Source: an uncultured Pelagibacteraceae bacterium (GTDB lineage: Bacteria; Pseudomonadota; Alphaproteobacteria; Pelagibacterales; Pelagibacteraceae). From it: 38,252 nucleotides of DNA. The stretch spans positions 1 to 38,252 of the forward strand of contig CACMJW010000010.1 of assembly GCA_902614125.1 (NCBI GenBank). The letters run 5' to 3'. Position 1 is the first letter of the stretch; each line of letters starts with the position of its first letter. The translations under genes were made by a program, and so were the position numbers. A model generated the notes under the pieces. The model made no database searches. It was given only the letters and a program-made list of their open reading frames with translations, and was not told where the DNA came from. Positions 16,376 to 24,370 of this stretch are shown here, piece after piece.

Positions 16376-19279
16376 ATGGTGTTTAATTCAGCTCAGATAC
16401 AAAAAATTGGTAAAGAAATTAGAGATAAAGTTAATGGAAAGACTTTATTCGATGAATTCTCACGTGGTAGATACAGTACAGATGCCTCTGTATATCAAAT
16501 TAAACCACTTGGTGTAGTTCTTCCAAAAGATACCAATGATGTTTTAAATTTAATGGAATATTCACAAAAGAATTCTGTACCTCTATTAGCTAGAGGTGGA
16601 GGAAGTTCTCAATGTGGTCAAACTGTTGGGGAAAGTGTTGTGCTAGATTACTCTAAACATCAAAATAAAATTTTAGAACTTAATGTTGAAGAAAAATATG
16701 TATGGGTACAGCCAGGTGTCGTATTAGATCATCTTAATGATTATTTGAAGCCTCACGGTCTTTGGTTTCCTGTAGACGTTTCAACAAGTAGCAGAGCAAC
16801 TATTGGAGGGATGTCAGCAAATAATTCTTGTGGATCTAGATCATTATATTATGGCAACATGGTTCATAACGTATTAGCTATTGAAGCAATATTAGACGAT
16901 GGTTCTATATTTCAATTTGATCAAATAAATAAGAATTATTTAGCCACAAAGAACAATCAAGATAGACTATATAAAATTATAGATAAATTTATCGATGTAA
17001 GACAAAAAGTTGGAAGCGAAATTGATGCTAATTGGCCAACAACACAAAGAAGAGTTGGAGGATATAACATTGATTTAATTGATCCTGAAGGCTTCAACTT
17101 ATCAAATCTTCTTGTTGGATCTGAAGGAACGTTATCTTTATTTAACAAAATAAAATTAAAATTATCAGAGATACCAAAGAATAAAATTTTAGGTGTCTGC
17201 TACTTTGATAATTTCCATCAAGCAATGGAATTATCAAAAGAGATTGTAAAATTAAAACCAACTTGTGTTGAATTAATGGACCAAAATTTATTAAATTTGG
17301 CAAAAGAAATCCCAATGTATGCTGGAGGTATAAAAAAATATATCAAAGGAAATCCTGATGCTGTTTTGATGGTAGAATTTATTGATACTGAGAAAAGTGT
17401 ATATGAAAAGAAAATAAAAGATCTAGAGTATTTGGTTTTAAACCAAAACAAAAAAAACGAATTTTCTTTTTATTCAGATTTGTCAGAACAAAAAGAAGTT
17501 TTTGAAATAAGAAAAGCTGGATTAAATATTTTGATGTCAATGAAGGGCGATAAAAAACCAGTTGCCTTCATTGAAGATTGCGCAGTTTCTCTAGAACACC
17601 TAGCTGACTACACTGCAAGATTAAAAGAAATTTTTAAAAAATACGGAACAAGTGGAATGTTTTATGCTCATGCTTCTGTTGGAACACTTCACGTAAGACC
17701 AGTTTTAAATATGAAATCTGACAAAGATATAGAAAATATGAGATCTATATCTGAGGAAGCTTTTGAAATGGTCAAAGATTATAAAGGTTCTCATTCTGGT
17801 GAGCATGGTGATGGAATTGTTAGATCAGAATTTCATGAAATGATGTTTGGTAAAAAAATCATCAATGCTTTTGAAGAAATAAAAGATACATTCGATAGCA
17901 AAAATCTTCTAAATCCTGGAAAAATTGTTCGACCGTTTAAATCAAACGATAGATCTTTAATGAGATACAAATCAGGTTATCAGACAGAAAATATAGATAC
18001 ACATTATGATTGGTCTAATTGGGGTCAATTTTCTGATGCTGTTGAGATGTGTAATAATAATGGAGCTTGTAGAAAATTAGATTCAGGTGTGATGTGTCCA
18101 TCATATAGAGTAACTAAAGAAGAAAAAGATTTAGTCAGGGGAAGAGCAAACACTTTAAGGTTAGCTTTATCTAACCAACTTCCAGAAGGTTCATTTGCAT
18201 CTAAAGAAATGTACGAAACTATGGAGTTATGTGTAAGCTGTAAAGCTTGTAAAAGAGAATGTCCAATGTCGGTTGATATGGCTAAGATGAAATCTGAATT
18301 TCTTTCTCATTACTATAAAAAATTTAGTATGCGAATTAAAGATAGATTTATCTCAGATATGCCAAGACTTATTTGGTTATTAAAGTTTGTTGCACCTATA
18401 TTCAATAAGATCAAAAACATACCACTAATCTCAACAATTGTTGAAAAGTTTGGTTTTGCAACTGCAAGAACTATGCCTGAAGTTCAAAACCAGAATGCTT
18501 TAAGAGAGATTTACGACAGTCAGACAGTATCAGAAAATAAAGTAATTTTGTTTGCAGATACTTTTAATATTAATTTTGAAAATGAAAATTTAGTTTATGC
18601 AATTAAAGTACTAAATAAATTCGGTTATCAGGCAGTTATACCAAGTTTTGGTAAAGATAAATTAAAGAGACCACTTTGCTGTGGTAGAACTTATATATCT
18701 TACGGCCAATTAGACAAAGCCTCTGTAGAGCTAAATAGATTTAATGATTACGTTATACAAAATAATTACATTAATTTACCGGTTGTAGGTATTGAACCAT
18801 CATGTTTATTAACATTTAACGATGAGTATCAAACTTTAAAAAATGTAAATAATAGAGAAAAAATTAAAAATAAATTTTATCTACTTGAGGAATTTATTTT
18901 AGAACAAATAAGAAATAACAATAATATTAAAGCTAATAGGTTTGATCAAAATGTATTAATTCATGGGCACTGTCATCAAAAATCACAAGATAGAATGAAG
19001 GGTCTGACTAATCTTTTATCAGAATTAAATATTAATAATAAAATGATAGAGACTAGCTGTTGTGGAATGGCTGGTTCATTTGGTTATGAAAGTAAAAATT
19101 ATGAAGTATCAAAAAAAATGGCTAATCTTTCTTTAATACCTGCAATCAATAATAGTGATGAAAAAGATTTTATAGTTGCAAATGGTACGAGTTGTAGACA
19201 TCAAATATCTGATTTATCTGAGAAAAAAGGTAAGCATATCTCAGAATTATTATTTAAAATTTTTGAAACTGTTAATTAA
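16376..19279 (+). CDS. FAD- and Fe-S-dependent D-2-hydroxyacid dehydrogenase (GlcD-GlcF-type fusion, YdiJ-like)
   Basis: A 967-residue fusion. Residues 1-540 form a VAO/GlcD-type FAD domain (FAD loop ARGGGSSQCGQ at 72-82, GGMSANNSCGSRS, GSEGTL, and GEHGDGIVRSE near the FAD domain end). Next come two 4Fe-4S clusters (Cys-rich segments at about 557-578 and CVSCKACKRECP at about 618-629). Two CCG-type cysteine-rich motifs follow (CCGRTY near 767; HGHCHQKS and SCCGMAGS near 880-897). Length and order resemble E. coli YdiJ and membrane-associated D-lactate dehydrogenases, which pass electrons to quinone. The likely role is oxidation of a D-2-hydroxyacid to a 2-oxo acid. The final TAA overlaps the converging CoA transferase stop as TTAA. 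Confidence 0.88.
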   Translation: MVFNSAQIQKIGKEIRDKVNGKTLFDEFSRGRYSTDASVYQIKPLGVVLPKDTNDVLNLMEYSQKNSVPLLARGGGSSQCGQTVGESVVLDYSKHQNKILELNVEEKYVWVQPGVVLDHLNDYLKPHGLWFPVDVSTSSRATIGGMSANNSCGSRSLYYGNMVHNVLAIEAILDDGSIFQFDQINKNYLATKNNQDRLYKIIDKFIDVRQKVGSEIDANWPTTQRRVGGYNIDLIDPEGFNLSNLLVGSEGTLSLFNKIKLKLSEIPKNKILGVCYFDNFHQAMELSKEIVKLKPTCVELMDQNLLNLAKEIPMYAGGIKKYIKGNPDAVLMVEFIDTEKSVYEKKIKDLEYLVLNQNKKNEFSFYSDLSEQKEVFEIRKAGLNILMSMKGDKKPVAFIEDCAVSLEHLADYTARLKEIFKKYGTSGMFYAHASVGTLHVRPVLNMKSDKDIENMRSISEEAFEMVKDYKGSHSGEHGDGIVRSEFHEMMFGKKIINAFEEIKDTFDSKNLLNPGKIVRPFKSNDRSLMRYKSGYQTENIDTHYDWSNWGQFSDAVEMCNNNGACRKLDSGVMCPSYRVTKEEKDLVRGRANTLRLALSNQLPEGSFASKEMYETMELCVSCKACKRECPMSVDMAKMKSEFLSHYYKKFSMRIKDRFISDMPRLIWLLKFVAPIFNKIKNIPLISTIVEKFGFATARTMPEVQNQNALREIYDSQTVSENKVILFADTFNINFENENLVYAIKVLNKFGYQAVIPSFGKDKLKRPLCCGRTYISYGQLDKASVELNRFNDYVIQNNYINLPVVGIEPSCLLTFNDEYQTLKNVNNREKIKNKFYLLEEFILEQIRNNNNIKANRFDQNVLIHGHCHQKSQDRMKGLTNLLSELNINNKMIETSCCGMAGSFGYESKNYEVSKKMANLSLIPAINNSDEKDFIVANGTSCRHQISDLSEKKGKHISELLFKIFETVN

Positions 19280-20469
19280 AGAATTACTTTTTTTTTATAA
19301 AAATCCTCAATCTGGTCATCTTTGTAACCAAAAATTTGCATAACCTCTTTTGTATGTTCTCCTAAGTTTGGAGCACCTTTTGATTTTTCAGTTTTACTTT
19401 TTGAAAATTTAATCGGCATACCAATAGCTTTGCTTTTACCAGCTTTTTTATTTTCTACTTCTATAACCATTTGTCTTTCAATTGCTTGGGGATCTTTAAA
19501 CATGTCTGTTATCGAGTTAATAGGTCCGCATGGTAATCCATTCTCATCAAAGATTTTTAACCATTCACTCGAAGTTTTTTTAATTAGTTCTTTATTAAGA
19601 ATATCAACTAGTTCTTTTAAATTTTGTTTTCTATTTAAATTAGATAAAAACTTTTCATTTTCTTGCAAATCTTCACGACCAATTGCTTTAAGTAACATAA
19701 GCCAAGTGTTTTGGTTTGAAGCACCTACCGTAATCCATTTATCTTTTGTTTTAAATGCTTGATAGGGTGCAGTTAAAGGATGCGCTGAGCCTAAAGGACC
19801 TGGGGACTCTCCAGTGGCACCTGCTATAGCAGATTGCCAATATGTATGAACAATTCCTGCCTCATATAAAGATGTATCAACTTTTTGTCCTTCTCCTGTT
19901 TTTTCTCTATGAACTAATGCAGCTAAAATTCCACTAGCCGCAAGTAAACCTGCTGTTATATCTGTTATAGGTGCACCAACTTTCATCGGTGGCTTATCTG
20001 CACTTTCCCCTGTAATACTCATTAATCCACTCATACCTTGTGCGACTAAATCAAATCCCCCCTTATCGGCATAAGGACCTGTTCTCCCATATCCAGAAAT
20101 TTCACATAAAATAATTTTAGGATTAATTTCTGATATAACATCATATCCAATACCTAAATTTTCTAAGGTTCCTTTTCTAAAATTTTCTAAAACTACGTCT
20201 GAATTCTTGACCATTGTTTTAAATATCTCTATTCCATCTTTATCTTTCAAATTTAATGCAATACCTTTCTTATTCCTATTCATCATCATAAATGCTGCGG
20301 ACTCACCATTGATTTCTGGTGGAAGAAAGTTTCTCGTATCATCTCCACTTGGGGTTTTCTCAATCTTTATTACCTCAGCACCTAGATCAGCTAATAATAA
20401 TCCACAAGTTGGGCCTGCCATTATTTGAGCCATCTCTAGTACACGAATGCCTTTTAATGATGCAGACAT
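19276..20469 (-). CDS. Class III CoA transferase (CaiB/BaiF family), Glu at the nucleophile position
   Basis: Moves CoA between organic acids. The 397-residue protein has the family start RVLEMAQIMAGPTCGLLLADLGAEVIKIE, MNRNKKGIALNLK, VLENFRKGTLE, SGYGRTGPYADKGGFD and DITAGLLAASG. In formyl-CoA transferase the acyl-anhydride Asp lies in a MQDA motif; here the aligned segment is SLYEAG with Glu203. Such Glu forms exist in the family as I recall, so it is probably functional. It is the last gene of TRAP operon 1, three bases after the crotonase gene, suggesting it activates or cycles the imported acid. Confidence 0.9.
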   Translation of the reverse strand: MSASLKGIRVLEMAQIMAGPTCGLLLADLGAEVIKIEKTPSGDDTRNFLPPEINGESAAFMMMNRNKKGIALNLKDKDGIEIFKTMVKNSDVVLENFRKGTLENLGIGYDVISEINPKIILCEISGYGRTGPYADKGGFDLVAQGMSGLMSITGESADKPPMKVGAPITDITAGLLAASGILAALVHREKTGEGQKVDTSLYEAGIVHTYWQSAIAGATGESPGPLGSAHPLTAPYQAFKTKDKWITVGASNQNTWLMLLKAIGREDLQENEKFLSNLNRKQNLKELVDILNKELIKKTSSEWLKIFDENGLPCGPINSITDMFKDPQAIERQMVIEVENKKAGKSKAIGMPIKFSKSKTEKSKGAPNLGEHTKEVMQIFGYKDDQIEDFYKKKVIL

Positions 20470-20472
20470 CTA

Positions 20473-21255
20473 TTATTTATTTTTAAATTTTGGTTTTGTT
20501 TTATTTAAGAAAGATTGATATCCAATTTTAAAATCTTGGGTATCATAACATTTATAACCAAGATTATTTATTTTTTCTGTAACTTTTCCATTTTTTAATA
20601 TATTTCTTGCAAATAGCTTATGCCACCTTGCTACTTTTGGAGCTCCTTCGCATATTAATTCAGCTGATTTATAAGCTTCTTTTTCAACATCTTTATCATT
20701 AACCACTCTATTTACTAGTTTCTTCTGTAATGCTTCGTCAGCTCCAAATACTCTTCCTTCAAATAATATTTCCATTGCTGTTGTGTAATTAGTTACTTTT
20801 AAAAGCACCTCAAGTTCTTTTGCGGCCATTGTTAAACCTAATCTTTTAATTGGAACTCCAAACCTTGAGCTTTTGCCACAAATTCTAATGTCACAGCATC
20901 CTGCTATTTCCAATCCACCTCCAACACATATTCCTTCAATCAAAGCAATTGTTGGTATCGGGCAATCAAAAATTGCTCCAAGTGTACCATGTAAAAATTT
21001 ACCATAAGATTTTGCTAATTTTGATGAAGATCTTTGTTTTTTAAATTCACCAATATCATTTCCTGGTGAAAAAGATTTACCTCCCTCTCCTCGTATTATG
21101 ATGCATCTTAAATTTTTATTCTTAGATAACTTCTTGAAGATCTTGCCTAGTTCAATCCACATTGGTTTAGTCATTGCATTTAATTTTTCTGGTCTATTGA
21201 TAACAACTTCAACTAAATGAATATTTTTTTTATTTAGTTTAATTAATTTGCTCAT
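20473..21255 (-). CDS. Crotonase-superfamily enzyme lacking one catalytic Glu
   Basis: A 260-residue enoyl-CoA hydratase/isomerase fold: RPEKLNAMT, oxyanion-hole segment SFSPGNDIGEF (61-71) and GGGLEIAGCCDIRI (112-125). Glu116 matches rat hydratase Glu144, but the position 20 residues on, normally the second catalytic Glu of FGxPE, is Ile136 (FGVPIKRLG). A simple hydratase needs both, so this may instead be a decarboxylase, isomerase, hydrolase or a hydratase with one acid/base. Its ATG directly follows the dctM stop (TAA then ATG), and caiB follows after three bases, so it works with TRAP system 1 and a CoA-linked substrate. Confidence 0.88.
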   Translation of the reverse strand: MSKLIKLNKKNIHLVEVVINRPEKLNAMTKPMWIELGKIFKKLSKNKNLRCIIIRGEGGKSFSPGNDIGEFKKQRSSSKLAKSYGKFLHGTLGAIFDCPIPTIALIEGICVGGGLEIAGCCDIRICGKSSRFGVPIKRLGLTMAAKELEVLLKVTNYTTAMEILFEGRVFGADEALQKKLVNRVVNDKDVEKEAYKSAELICEGAPKVARWHKLFARNILKNGKVTEKINNLGYKCYDTQDFKIGYQSFLNKTKPKFKNK

Positions 21256-22539
21256 TTAACTCCTATAAAAAAACTCAACTAACGTCATCGGTATAGCTGG
21301 AACATATGTTACTAACATTAACAATACCAATAACACACAAATAAAAGATATATTTGATCTTGTAACATCCCAAATATCAGCTTTAGCAACAGAACATGCT
21401 GTAACTAAAACACTTGCAACTGGTGGGGTTTGTTGACCAATTGCTAAATTTAAAGTTACTATTATGCCAAAGTGAACTGGATCAATGCCTACAGCATTAA
21501 CTAAAGGCATTACAATTGGAACTGTTAAAATTATTGCAGCAACTGAATGTAAAAAGAAACCTATTACTAAAAGAAATACATTTAGTATTCCTAAAACTGC
21601 ATATTTATTATTTGTAAAATTAATAATTGACTCTGCAACTTTTTGTGGAATTTGTTCTATTGTTAAAAATTCACCAAGTAATACAGATGCAGCTACTAAT
21701 AACATAACTGAAGCTGTTTGAATTGCACCTTCGCAAGCTGACTCGTATAATCTTTTGAAGTCAATTTCTTTATATATAAATCCAATTATCAATGATGCTA
21801 TAACTGCTAAACCTGCACCTTCTGTTGCAGTTACAACTCCACCAAAAATTCCTCCTAAGATAATGATAGGTAATAAAAATGCTAATGCTGCATCTTTTGC
21901 AGTTTTCTTTACATTTGGAATATTAAATGTTTCTTCGACAGGAAAGTTTTTTCGCCTTGCAGTAATATATGCTGCTAACATTAGGAAAAAACCACCTATA
22001 ACACCAGGAACTATACCAGCAACAAATAGTTGGACTACTGAACTCTGGGCCATTACGGCATAAACAATCATTGGTATTGATGGTGGAATAATAATTGCTA
22101 GAGATGCTGAAGATGAAGTAACTGCAGCAGCAAAAGGACCTGGATAACCTTTTTTCTTCATTGCAGGAATTAAAATGGATCCAAGCGCTGCAACATCTGC
22201 AACTGCTGATCCTGAAATTTCAGCAAAAAACATTGAAGTCGCAATGTTAATCATACTTAGACCTCCTTTGATAAATCCAACAAGAGCTGAAGCAAACGCT
22301 ATTAACCTTCGAGAAATCCCAGCACTATTCATTATGGATCCAGCGAGAATAAATAAAGGAATAGCAATTAATGGAAATTTCATTGACCCATCGAACATGA
22401 CGATTGCTGTATCAATTAAAAAACTTGTTCCTGTTTTTAATACCATTGCAATAATTGTTGTTACAGCAAGTCCTATTGCGATAGGCACATTTATAGATAA
22501 TAAAAATAAAAGAACTGCAAACATTGTAAGAATTATCAT
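21256..22539 (-). CDS. dctM: TRAP transporter large permease (system 1)
   Basis: Ion-driven membrane subunit of a tripartite periplasmic transporter for organic acids. The 427-residue protein is almost wholly hydrophobic, with about 12 membrane segments, and carries DctM features such as SINVPIAIGLAV at the N-terminus, FAEISGSAVADVAALGSILIPAM, and IIPPSIPMIVYAV in the middle. The start ATG overlaps the dctQ stop by one base (TAATG), giving tight translational coupling. The crotonase gene starts on the next base after its stop. Confidence 0.95.
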   Translation of the reverse strand: MIILTMFAVLLFLLSINVPIAIGLAVTTIIAMVLKTGTSFLIDTAIVMFDGSMKFPLIAIPLFILAGSIMNSAGISRRLIAFASALVGFIKGGLSMINIATSMFFAEISGSAVADVAALGSILIPAMKKKGYPGPFAAAVTSSSASLAIIIPPSIPMIVYAVMAQSSVVQLFVAGIVPGVIGGFFLMLAAYITARRKNFPVEETFNIPNVKKTAKDAALAFLLPIIILGGIFGGVVTATEGAGLAVIASLIIGFIYKEIDFKRLYESACEGAIQTASVMLLVAASVLLGEFLTIEQIPQKVAESIINFTNNKYAVLGILNVFLLVIGFFLHSVAAIILTVPIVMPLVNAVGIDPVHFGIIVTLNLAIGQQTPPVASVLVTACSVAKADIWDVTRSNISFICVLLVLLMLVTYVPAIPMTLVEFFYRS

Positions 22540-23048
22540 TAAATATCTCCTGTTTGCTCTTCACCTGTTGTTTGAAGCACTAAATTTCTGTAGTCCTCTG
22601 GAATTCTTAAAGTTTCAGATAGAATAAATAAACATGAAGCTATTGGAATGACAGATTGAACAAATGGTTGTGGAACCCATTCTAATGTTACCAATGTTTC
22701 GCCAGTAATTAGAGTTAAAACTAAATATCCGTAGTATGCCAGTAATAGTAAGAAACCATAAATAACTATTTTAGATACTACAAAAAAAATTTTTCTAAGT
22801 GCCAGTGGGAATGCTTTAAATATACTTGGAACACTTATATGAGAACCTTTTAATGCAGCATAAGCAGAACCATAATATGTTATCCATGCAAGTTGTACTG
22901 CAGCAACTTCATCATACCAAACCAGTGCACTGCCTGCAAAACGAAAGGTAACTCCAAGCAAAACCGTTACTGCTAATGCCACCATCATTATAAACAGTAT
23001 TAGTTTTAGTATTTTTTCGTAAGAATTTATAAAGTTTTGTAATTTCAT
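22539..23048 (-). CDS. dctQ: TRAP transporter small permease (system 1)
   Basis: Four-membrane-segment partner of DctM. From the ATG at 23046-23048 it has 169 residues. Hydrophobic stretches begin ILKLILFIMMVALAVTVLLG; AVQLAWITYYGSAYAALKGSHISVP matches the conserved DctQ second-helix and loop region. An in-frame GTG at 23057 would add three residues but lies on the last base of the intergenic hairpin, so I prefer the ATG. The C-terminal codons overlap the dctM start by one base. Confidence 0.9.
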   Translation of the reverse strand: MKLQNFINSYEKILKLILFIMMVALAVTVLLGVTFRFAGSALVWYDEVAAVQLAWITYYGSAYAALKGSHISVPSIFKAFPLALRKIFFVVSKIVIYGFLLLLAYYGYLVLTLITGETLVTLEWVPQPFVQSVIPIASCLFILSETLRIPEDYRNLVLQTTGEEQTGDI

Positions 23049-23056
23049 ATTATACA

Positions 23057-23079
23057 CAGGCCCTCAGAGTGAGGGCCTG
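23057..23079 (-). promoter_or_regulatory. Intercistronic hairpin between dctP and dctQ (system 1)
   Basis: A perfect 9-bp, GC-rich stem (CAGGCCCTC with GAGGGCCTG) closes a 5-base loop, in an otherwise very AT-rich spacer, 20 bases after the dctP stop and 8 bases before the dctQ ATG. No T tract follows on the minus strand, so it is more likely an RNA-stability or translation-limiting element that raises binding protein over permease than a terminator. Confidence 0.75.
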
Positions 23080-23099
23080 ATGAGATAAATTAATTAAAA

Positions 23100-24074
23100 T
23101 TAATTTGCTAATGATGATACTTTATCAACTAAAGCACCACCTGTAGGAACCTCTGATCCAAATTGATCATAAATTCCTTTACTAGCTGCAATAAAAGCAC
23201 CTTTGTCCGCTTCGTTTACTTGGACGCCAGCATCTTTAATTACTTTTAATAAAGATTTTTCAAGTTTAGCAGCTTCTTTGTACACAAATTTCTGTGTATC
23301 TTTAGCAGCTTTTTCTAAAATATCTTGAACATCTGAAGGAAGTTTACTCCAATGATCCTTATGAACAGTTACATAAGCAGGAGTATAAACGTGACCTGTA
23401 ATTGATAAATATTTTTGAACCTCTTGAAATTTAGCACTAGCTATTTGTGCATATGGATTTTCTTGTCCATCCATTGTTCCAGTTTTTAAAGCAGTAAATA
23501 CTTCAGAAAACGACATTGGAGTTGGATTTGCACCGTATGATTGGAACATTTTAACTCTCCATTTTGATTTAGGAGTTCTTAATTTAATTCCTTTTAAATC
23601 ATTTGGAGTATTAATTGGTCTAGTATTATTTGTTATATGTCTAAATCCATTTTCCCACACAGCAATTACTTTATATCCTGTTTTGTCTTCAAGATTTTTA
23701 AACATGCCAGGTAAAACATTTTTTTCAACTTTTGCCATGTGTTTTCTATCTTTGATAATAAAAGGCATATCAAATACACCAAACTCATCATGAATAGACG
23801 CCATTACTGACGATGGTAACCACATATTAACAGTTCCTAGTTTAAGTTTTTGCATTCCTTGTTTGTCTTTACCAAGTTGTGAAGAACCAAATACAGAAAC
23901 TTTACCTTTGCTTCCTAATCTTTCATTAGCAAGTTTTGCAAAGTGATCTACTGATGCAGAAAAAAGTGAACCAGGTTTACCTACGTGTCCAAATTTTACT
24001 TCGACTGAGTTAGCCGCGAAACTCAAGAATAATGATGAGAATACAACGACAATTGTTTTTAAAAATTTATTCAT
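23100..24074 (-). CDS. dctP: TRAP transporter periplasmic solute-binding protein (system 1)
   Basis: Extracytoplasmic binding protein that captures an organic acid in the periplasm. The 324-residue protein starts with a Sec signal (MNKFLKTIVVVFSSLFLSFAANS, cleavage near residue 22). The DctP fold is supported by VEVKFGHVG, FGSSQLGKD, the conserved Arg of GIKLRTPKS that usually binds the substrate carboxylate, and TALKTGTMDGQENP. AAGGA precedes the ATG. The family covers C4-dicarboxylates, sialic acid, keto acids and more, so the ligand is not predictable by eye. It heads a five-gene operon. Confidence 0.94.
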   Translation of the reverse strand: MNKFLKTIVVVFSSLFLSFAANSVEVKFGHVGKPGSLFSASVDHFAKLANERLGSKGKVSVFGSSQLGKDKQGMQKLKLGTVNMWLPSSVMASIHDEFGVFDMPFIIKDRKHMAKVEKNVLPGMFKNLEDKTGYKVIAVWENGFRHITNNTRPINTPNDLKGIKLRTPKSKWRVKMFQSYGANPTPMSFSEVFTALKTGTMDGQENPYAQIASAKFQEVQKYLSITGHVYTPAYVTVHKDHWSKLPSDVQDILEKAAKDTQKFVYKEAAKLEKSLLKVIKDAGVQVNEADKGAFIAASKGIYDQFGSEVPTGGALVDKVSSLAN

Positions 24075-24167
24075 ATTATGTCCTTAGTTAGTTTTTTATA
24101 AAATAAGGGTATATAAAATAAACAAAGAGATCTAGTCTCTAAATTGTACAAATTAAAGAAAGGAATT

Positions 24168-24368
24168 ATGGCAGATAAAAAAATGAGATCGGTAGCCAAG
24201 ACATTTTCATGGAGATTGATTATTTTTATTTATTGGGTGATTTTTGGATATATTTATACAGGAACATTTAGTGGCGCTGGTATTTTAGGTATTGGTTCCA
24301 TCATCCCTCTTCTATTCTATTATTTTCACGAACGAATTTGGAATAAAGTAAAGTGGGGATTAGATTAA
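24168..24368 (+). CDS. DUF2061 small membrane protein
   Basis: A 66-residue protein with the DUF2061 pattern: KMRSVAKTFSWRLI at the start, two short hydrophobic segments with YTGTFSGAG between them, and a closing HERIWNKVKWG. Function is unknown. I chose the ATG at 24168 because AGGA precedes it closely; the longer reading from a TTG at 24144 has no support. It sits alone on the plus strand between the two TRAP operons, divergent from dctP 1, and its stop is two bases from the converging malonyl-CoA decarboxylase stop. Confidence 0.85.
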   Translation: MADKKMRSVAKTFSWRLIIFIYWVIFGYIYTGTFSGAGILGIGSIIPLLFYYFHERIWNKVKWGLD

Positions 24369-24370
24369 GG

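Noticed and set aside
19276..19279. Four-base tail-to-tail overlap (TTAA) as a regulatory feature; a similar overlap occurs at 9325-9328
   Set aside because: Overlapping stop codons on opposite strands are a simple consequence of genome compaction; no extra signal is visible.
22175..22627. A 150-codon open frame antisense to dctM 1
   Set aside because: It runs opposite a well-supported membrane protein; low-complexity Ala/Ile/Asn composition is what the complement of hydrophobic codons gives, and no domain is visible.
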